A DNA stretch of 64,000 nt, from positions 78,988,278-79,052,277 of the forward strand of contig CM042143.1 of assembly GCA_023376005.1 (NCBI GenBank), written 5' to 3'. Origin of the DNA: Doryteuthis pealeii (taxonomy: Eukaryota; Mollusca; Cephalopoda; Myopsida; Loliginidae). The position numbers were made by a program, and so were the translations under genes. Under the pieces are notes generated by a model, which had not been told where the DNA came from, did no database searches, and was given only the letters and a program-made list of their open reading frames with translations. Positions 60,755 through 64,000 of this stretch are shown here, one piece after another; within the stretch, counting starts at the first letter, position 1; each line of letters begins with the position of its first letter.

Positions 60755-61345
60755 TCATGAGTCTTCAGACCGGAAGAACCCTCTGAGCATGTGCGGGAAA
60801 TAGGACCGACTTCCGATCCCCAAGAGAATCTCTTGGTCATTCGAGTTTAGGCCTTAACTGTGTAGGAGTTATTTTCGTATTTGCCTGGGGAGTTGTCTGC
60901 CCGTTTAGTGTCGCTGGTTCCCGCTAGGGGCCTCGTGTATTTAAGCAGCTGTTTTGAATTTCTCTTCCTCTTTGTCTGCTGCTCGACATACGAGACACAA
61001 TGAAGTAGTCGTATGACTACCCTTTTCTTGTTGGGGCTTTGCCCCCCCTTACATTACTGTAAGTGATTTCCCAGCATGGACTATTCTTAGTCTCATGTCT
61101 GTGCTTTTATGTTTATCACTTTTACATGTAACTTTATATTACTTATGTATGTATGTAATATGGACCCTGTTTATTCTTGTGCTGTATACCTATTAAATGT
61201 TTTGTCCCTCAACCTGTGTCGGAGTTTGTTTGCGTTCCAACGAGTTATGACATTGTCATAACCTTTGAATCTTACAACTGTGTCTTGTCACTACTACTGG
61301 CCAGGGAGATAATTCCTTGCCATATGGTGGCTATGACCGGTGAAT
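60755..61345 (+). repeat. Dispersed repeat F, copy split by an LTR
   Basis: Left half 60755-60860 and right half 61277-61345 together match 51835-52070. Right half ends 'tatgaccggtgaataaagcc'. Confidence 0.75.
60861..61276 (+). mobile_element. Solo LTR candidate (416 bp)
   Basis: Begins TGTAGGAGTT and ends ATCTTACA, flanked by a 4-bp direct repeat actg (60857-60860 and 61277-61280). The related repeat F at 51.9 kb is uninterrupted at this site. Inside are a TATA-like 'gtatttaagcag' near 60939 and an ATTAAA near 61193, placed like an LTR promoter and polyadenylation signal. No internal retroelement sequence or second LTR is next to it, so recombination has removed the rest. Confidence 0.65.
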
Positions 61346-61370
61346 AAAGCCTAAATCAAATCTAATCATT

Positions 61371-61793
61371 TTGTGCGTTATGTTTTTCTCTTTCAACCAT
61401 ACGCTTGTCCATAACATTAAAAACTTTGCTGTGAGACTTATGTCCTTTGTGCCTCCCAGGACATCATCTAACAACCTGGATGCAAATTTGGAGATTCTCA
61501 AATTTTCTGATATGGTCTATTGTGAAAATATTTTGTTCTTAAATAAACTATTCCACAATAAAATGCCTGTTTCTGTTCAGAATGCTTTTGCAGTTGACTT
61601 CACCCATGCTCATGTCACTCGTGCTGACCAATCTGGTTTGTTTAATTTCCCTATCATCAACACTGTTAGTTTTGGGCATAATTCGATTCGTTTTAATGCA
61701 ATTAATTCTTGGAATACTGTTCAGTCGTTATTTTTTGATAAAGAAAAGATGAAGCATTTTATTGCCTCTTATAAACAACAGATTTGCATTTAG
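61371..61793 (+). pseudogene. LINE reverse transcriptase, C-terminal fragment
   Basis: The open frame reads IKNFAVRLMSFVPPRTSSNN, LEILKFSDMVYCENILFLNK, LFHNKMPVSVQNAF, THAHVTRADQSGLFNFPIIN and FGHNSIRFNAINSWNTVQ. This matches the 'RR....LP...T.FG..SI.Y.....WN' end of CR1/L2-type and related LINE ORF2 proteins. Catalytic palm is absent, so this is a 5'-truncated insertion whose ORF happens to stay open. The ATG at 61371 is not a genuine start. The reading frame starts to look LINE-like only after about 61390. Confidence 0.75.
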
Positions 61794-62042
61794 ATTTTCA
61801 CATGGCTAATTTGTCTCATGATATATATGTATATGTTTACGTTGTGAGTTTCATGTATCGTTTCCTGTGAGCGTCCAAGGGTGGTCATATCCATGGGATT
61901 AGCTTCACGCTATTAGGCATGGCCTCCCTTCAATAGTAGTTTAAACCAATAAAGTTTTTCTTTTACTTATATTTTTTAAAAATAATTTGTACTACTATTG
62001 ATTAATAAATTTCTTATTCTTATTCTTATTTCTTATTCTTAA
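61794..62042 (+). mobile_element. 3' UTR and tail of the LINE fragment
   Basis: Follows the stop and contains 'aataaagtttttcttttact'. It ends in a short (TTCTTA)n-type array at 62010-62040. A simple repeat at the end is typical of several LINE clades that lack poly-A. Confidence 0.6.
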
Positions 62043-62374
62043 ACGGGTTATGCTCTTTCAGAAATGCATATGCACATTCTTCACTAGAAATTACAATACG
62101 ATAAATATTCTTTGGTAAGATTCTTATATTTCTTTTTATTATTTTTTAAAAAATTTCAATACTTGGAACAATCTGAATTCAAATTAAGGTATTTATCTCT
62201 TAGAGTCAAGTCAATGATTCACGGAAAGTCTGATGAGTCAAACAACTTGAATACACAGGTAGAACCGTAGATGTGAACAATGAGTCAAAATACTGACACA
62301 ATGAATTACAAGAAGATTCATGACTCAACTGCATCTTTAAGCAAATTTCTTAAAACTCATTTATGATCTATTTA

Positions 62375-62445
62375 CCGACCCCTTCGCACAAGTAGGATTT
62401 GACACAAGGTCAATTTCTTAAGCAGTGTTTAATAGGTTACGACTA
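62375..62445 (-). repeat. SINE-B tail fragment
   Basis: 'cttcgcacaagtaggatttg' and 'acacaaggtcaatttcttaa' match the tail block of SINE-B; only the 3' part is present. Confidence 0.7.
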
Positions 62446-62844
62446 TTTGTTGACTTTTACAGCTGAAAATTGTAGGTATACCAGTTGGCCTAGGCCTAGC
62501 TTTGGCAAACTATTTACACACACAAAATTTGTATCTAGTGTATAGTGCGACTCCCTAATATTAGACTAAAATTTCAGTCTCAAAACAGTCACATGATATG
62601 CAAGTATACTGATTTTCCTGACCTGCCACCAAGCCTGATTAATACATGGGGATCAAACTTGCTATTGTTATGATACGCAAGTATATACAGTACTTGTTTG
62701 CATTTATAAATCTCTTTGTAACAGAACAAAAATCACTGGATCATGCAGACGAGTGGCCAGATACCCAAAACTATAAGAAAATATCCCAAACTTTGTGCAA
62801 CGATTGAACCCATCATACTAGCCTTTCCAAGTTTGTATTCATAT

Positions 62845-63130
62845 ATTTACCAACCCCTCCGCATGAGCAGGATGTGACACGAGATCAATTTCTTAAGCAG
62901 TGTTTAACAGGTTAGAATTCAGAGTTTTCCTTCTCCTAGACTAGTTATCTTGCCAAGGTTGAAGAGCCCAGTTTACCCTACTATTTACCAATAGCTGGAC
63001 GGAGAGTAGTTGGATGCATACCTTTCCCAACGGTATAAGCGCTATGTGAAATGCAAACAGCTTCGTCCAGGATTTGAACTTGGGTCGACGAGTTCATTTC
63101 CTACGACGATAACCACTACATAACGCGCCT
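62845..63130 (-). repeat. SINE-B, near-full copy
   Basis: Minus strand: 'caacccctccgcatgagcag' to 'gtccaggatttgaacttggg' and 'aaccactacataacgcgcct'. Close to the 55725 copy. Confidence 0.85.
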
Positions 63131-63164
63131 CCACTATTTTAAAACTCATTTATGATCTATTTAA

Positions 63165-63490
63165 CCCATAGATGATATCCTAACAGGTACTACCACTCCA
63201 GGTCAGAATGGATCTTGGAGTAATGGCAATGAAAAGGTACTCCACACTTCGTAGAGCTCCAGAATTGGAACCTCACCACTAGATATTATTTGCCGTCATA
63301 CTCAGACCCTCAATCACTGCCTTCTTGCACATATATGATAAAAAGGGTTGGATGTTTGCCTTAAGAACAATACCATCCGGACAATCATATAGGTGCTAGG
63401 GCTTGACGTGACCAGCCGATTAATCAGAACAGGCCTCTCCCATCACCCATTTAGCCCAAGAAAGGGCCAAAGTGGAGTGTTGAAACCACC
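63165..63490 (-). repeat. SINE-C, minus-strand copy
   Basis: Covers most of the family: 'gatatcctaacaggtactac', 'gaattggaacctcaccacta', 'ataggtgctagggcttgacg' and 'aagaaagggccaaagtgga'. Lacks the A/C-rich tail. Confidence 0.85.
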
Positions 63491-63494
63491 AGGA

Positions 63495-64000
63495 TTCCGT
63501 CCTTAAGCGTTACAGATAGCCAACAAGTAGCTCCATAGAACAGAGGGGGTCTTACCTCTTTTGCAGAGGTGCAGTCGGTGTATTCTACAACTCTAGGCGA
63601 CAGGGCGGTATATCATAATGGTGTTTCTATAAGAGAGTTAACATTTTTTTTAATCATCCTGTATTTCCTTTTTCACTCCGTGCTGCCAGGGCGACATGAT
63701 GACCTTCACGTTTCCAGCGGAAAATCTACCAAAGCACATTTTTTAAAAAAGAAAGAAAAAAAAAAGAAACCAGAAACCCAAAAATTACTTATTCGTTTTA
63801 TTAATTTATCCAAGTTTGGTAAAGGTTTGTGGAAATAAGTCAATTAAAGCCCCTCAAAAAGAATTAACATCTTCTTTAATCAGTTGAATACAAGTGGTTG
63901 AATGTTAGATTCTAGCATCCGTCATTCTCCAGACGTTATAATTTAGTAGTGGTCTGTCTGGTTGTGACACGCTCTTACAGGCTGAGACGGGTCGTGACAG
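63495..64000. other. Window end, no recognised feature
   Basis: A plus-strand frame at 63569-63838 ends in a Lys-rich run produced by poly-A. It has no supporting splice sites or family match. Nothing else is supported. Confidence 0.5.

Overview
The window is eukaryotic nuclear DNA. It is strongly AT-rich, with interrupted genes, GT-AG introns, tRNA-headed and 5S-rRNA-headed SINEs, Helitron, mariner, hAT-, P-, Penelope- and LINE-type remnants, foldback elements and long (TA)n tracts. Gene sparsity, intron length and this mixture of SINEs fit a lophotrochozoan, most likely a cephalopod mollusc (octopus-like). That is an inference from style; no species marker was identified.

Two host genes are supported. 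(1) On the minus strand, 43225 down to 24069, a complete 12-coding-exon gene encodes a Gfo/Idh/MocA-family NAD(P)-dependent oxidoreductase of about 431 residues. A splice acceptor 7 nt before the ATG implies an upstream untranslated exon. Every junction is GT-AG and nine of the twelve coding exons are phase-0 at both ends, but exons 2 and 3 each appear to lack one base, so the frame as given is broken twice. (2) On the plus strand, 8728-8880 and 10570-10682 are the last two coding exons of a gene with a lysine-rich, charged C-terminus that I do not recognise; its 5' part was not found here.

Everything else is repeats. 1-8.7 kb: SINEs, a Helitron and a duplicated 0.6-kb block with nested insertions. 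10.7-23.9 kb: AT-rich sequence, 5S-SINEs, mariner pieces, a Penelope endonuclease fragment and a cluster of long hairpins. 24-43.2 kb: the oxidoreductase, whose introns carry foldback elements, SINEs, a LINE reverse-transcriptase remnant and a 1.1-kb minisatellite. 43.2-64 kb: Helitrons, a P-like MITE with the start of a THAP zinc finger, a 0.5-kb inverted-repeat pair 5 kb apart, a solo-LTR candidate with an internal empty-site comparison, a LINE 3' end and more SINEs.

The most informative aspect is nesting. Several insertions can be dated relative to each other because the window holds both filled and empty versions of the same host repeat (SINE-B/hAT/SINE-C at 4 and 7.5 kb; repeat D with the P-like MITE at 46 kb versus 24.6 kb; the LTR at 60.9 kb versus 51.9 kb). 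I see no evidence for a CRISPR array, a prokaryotic operon, or a functional tRNA or rRNA gene.
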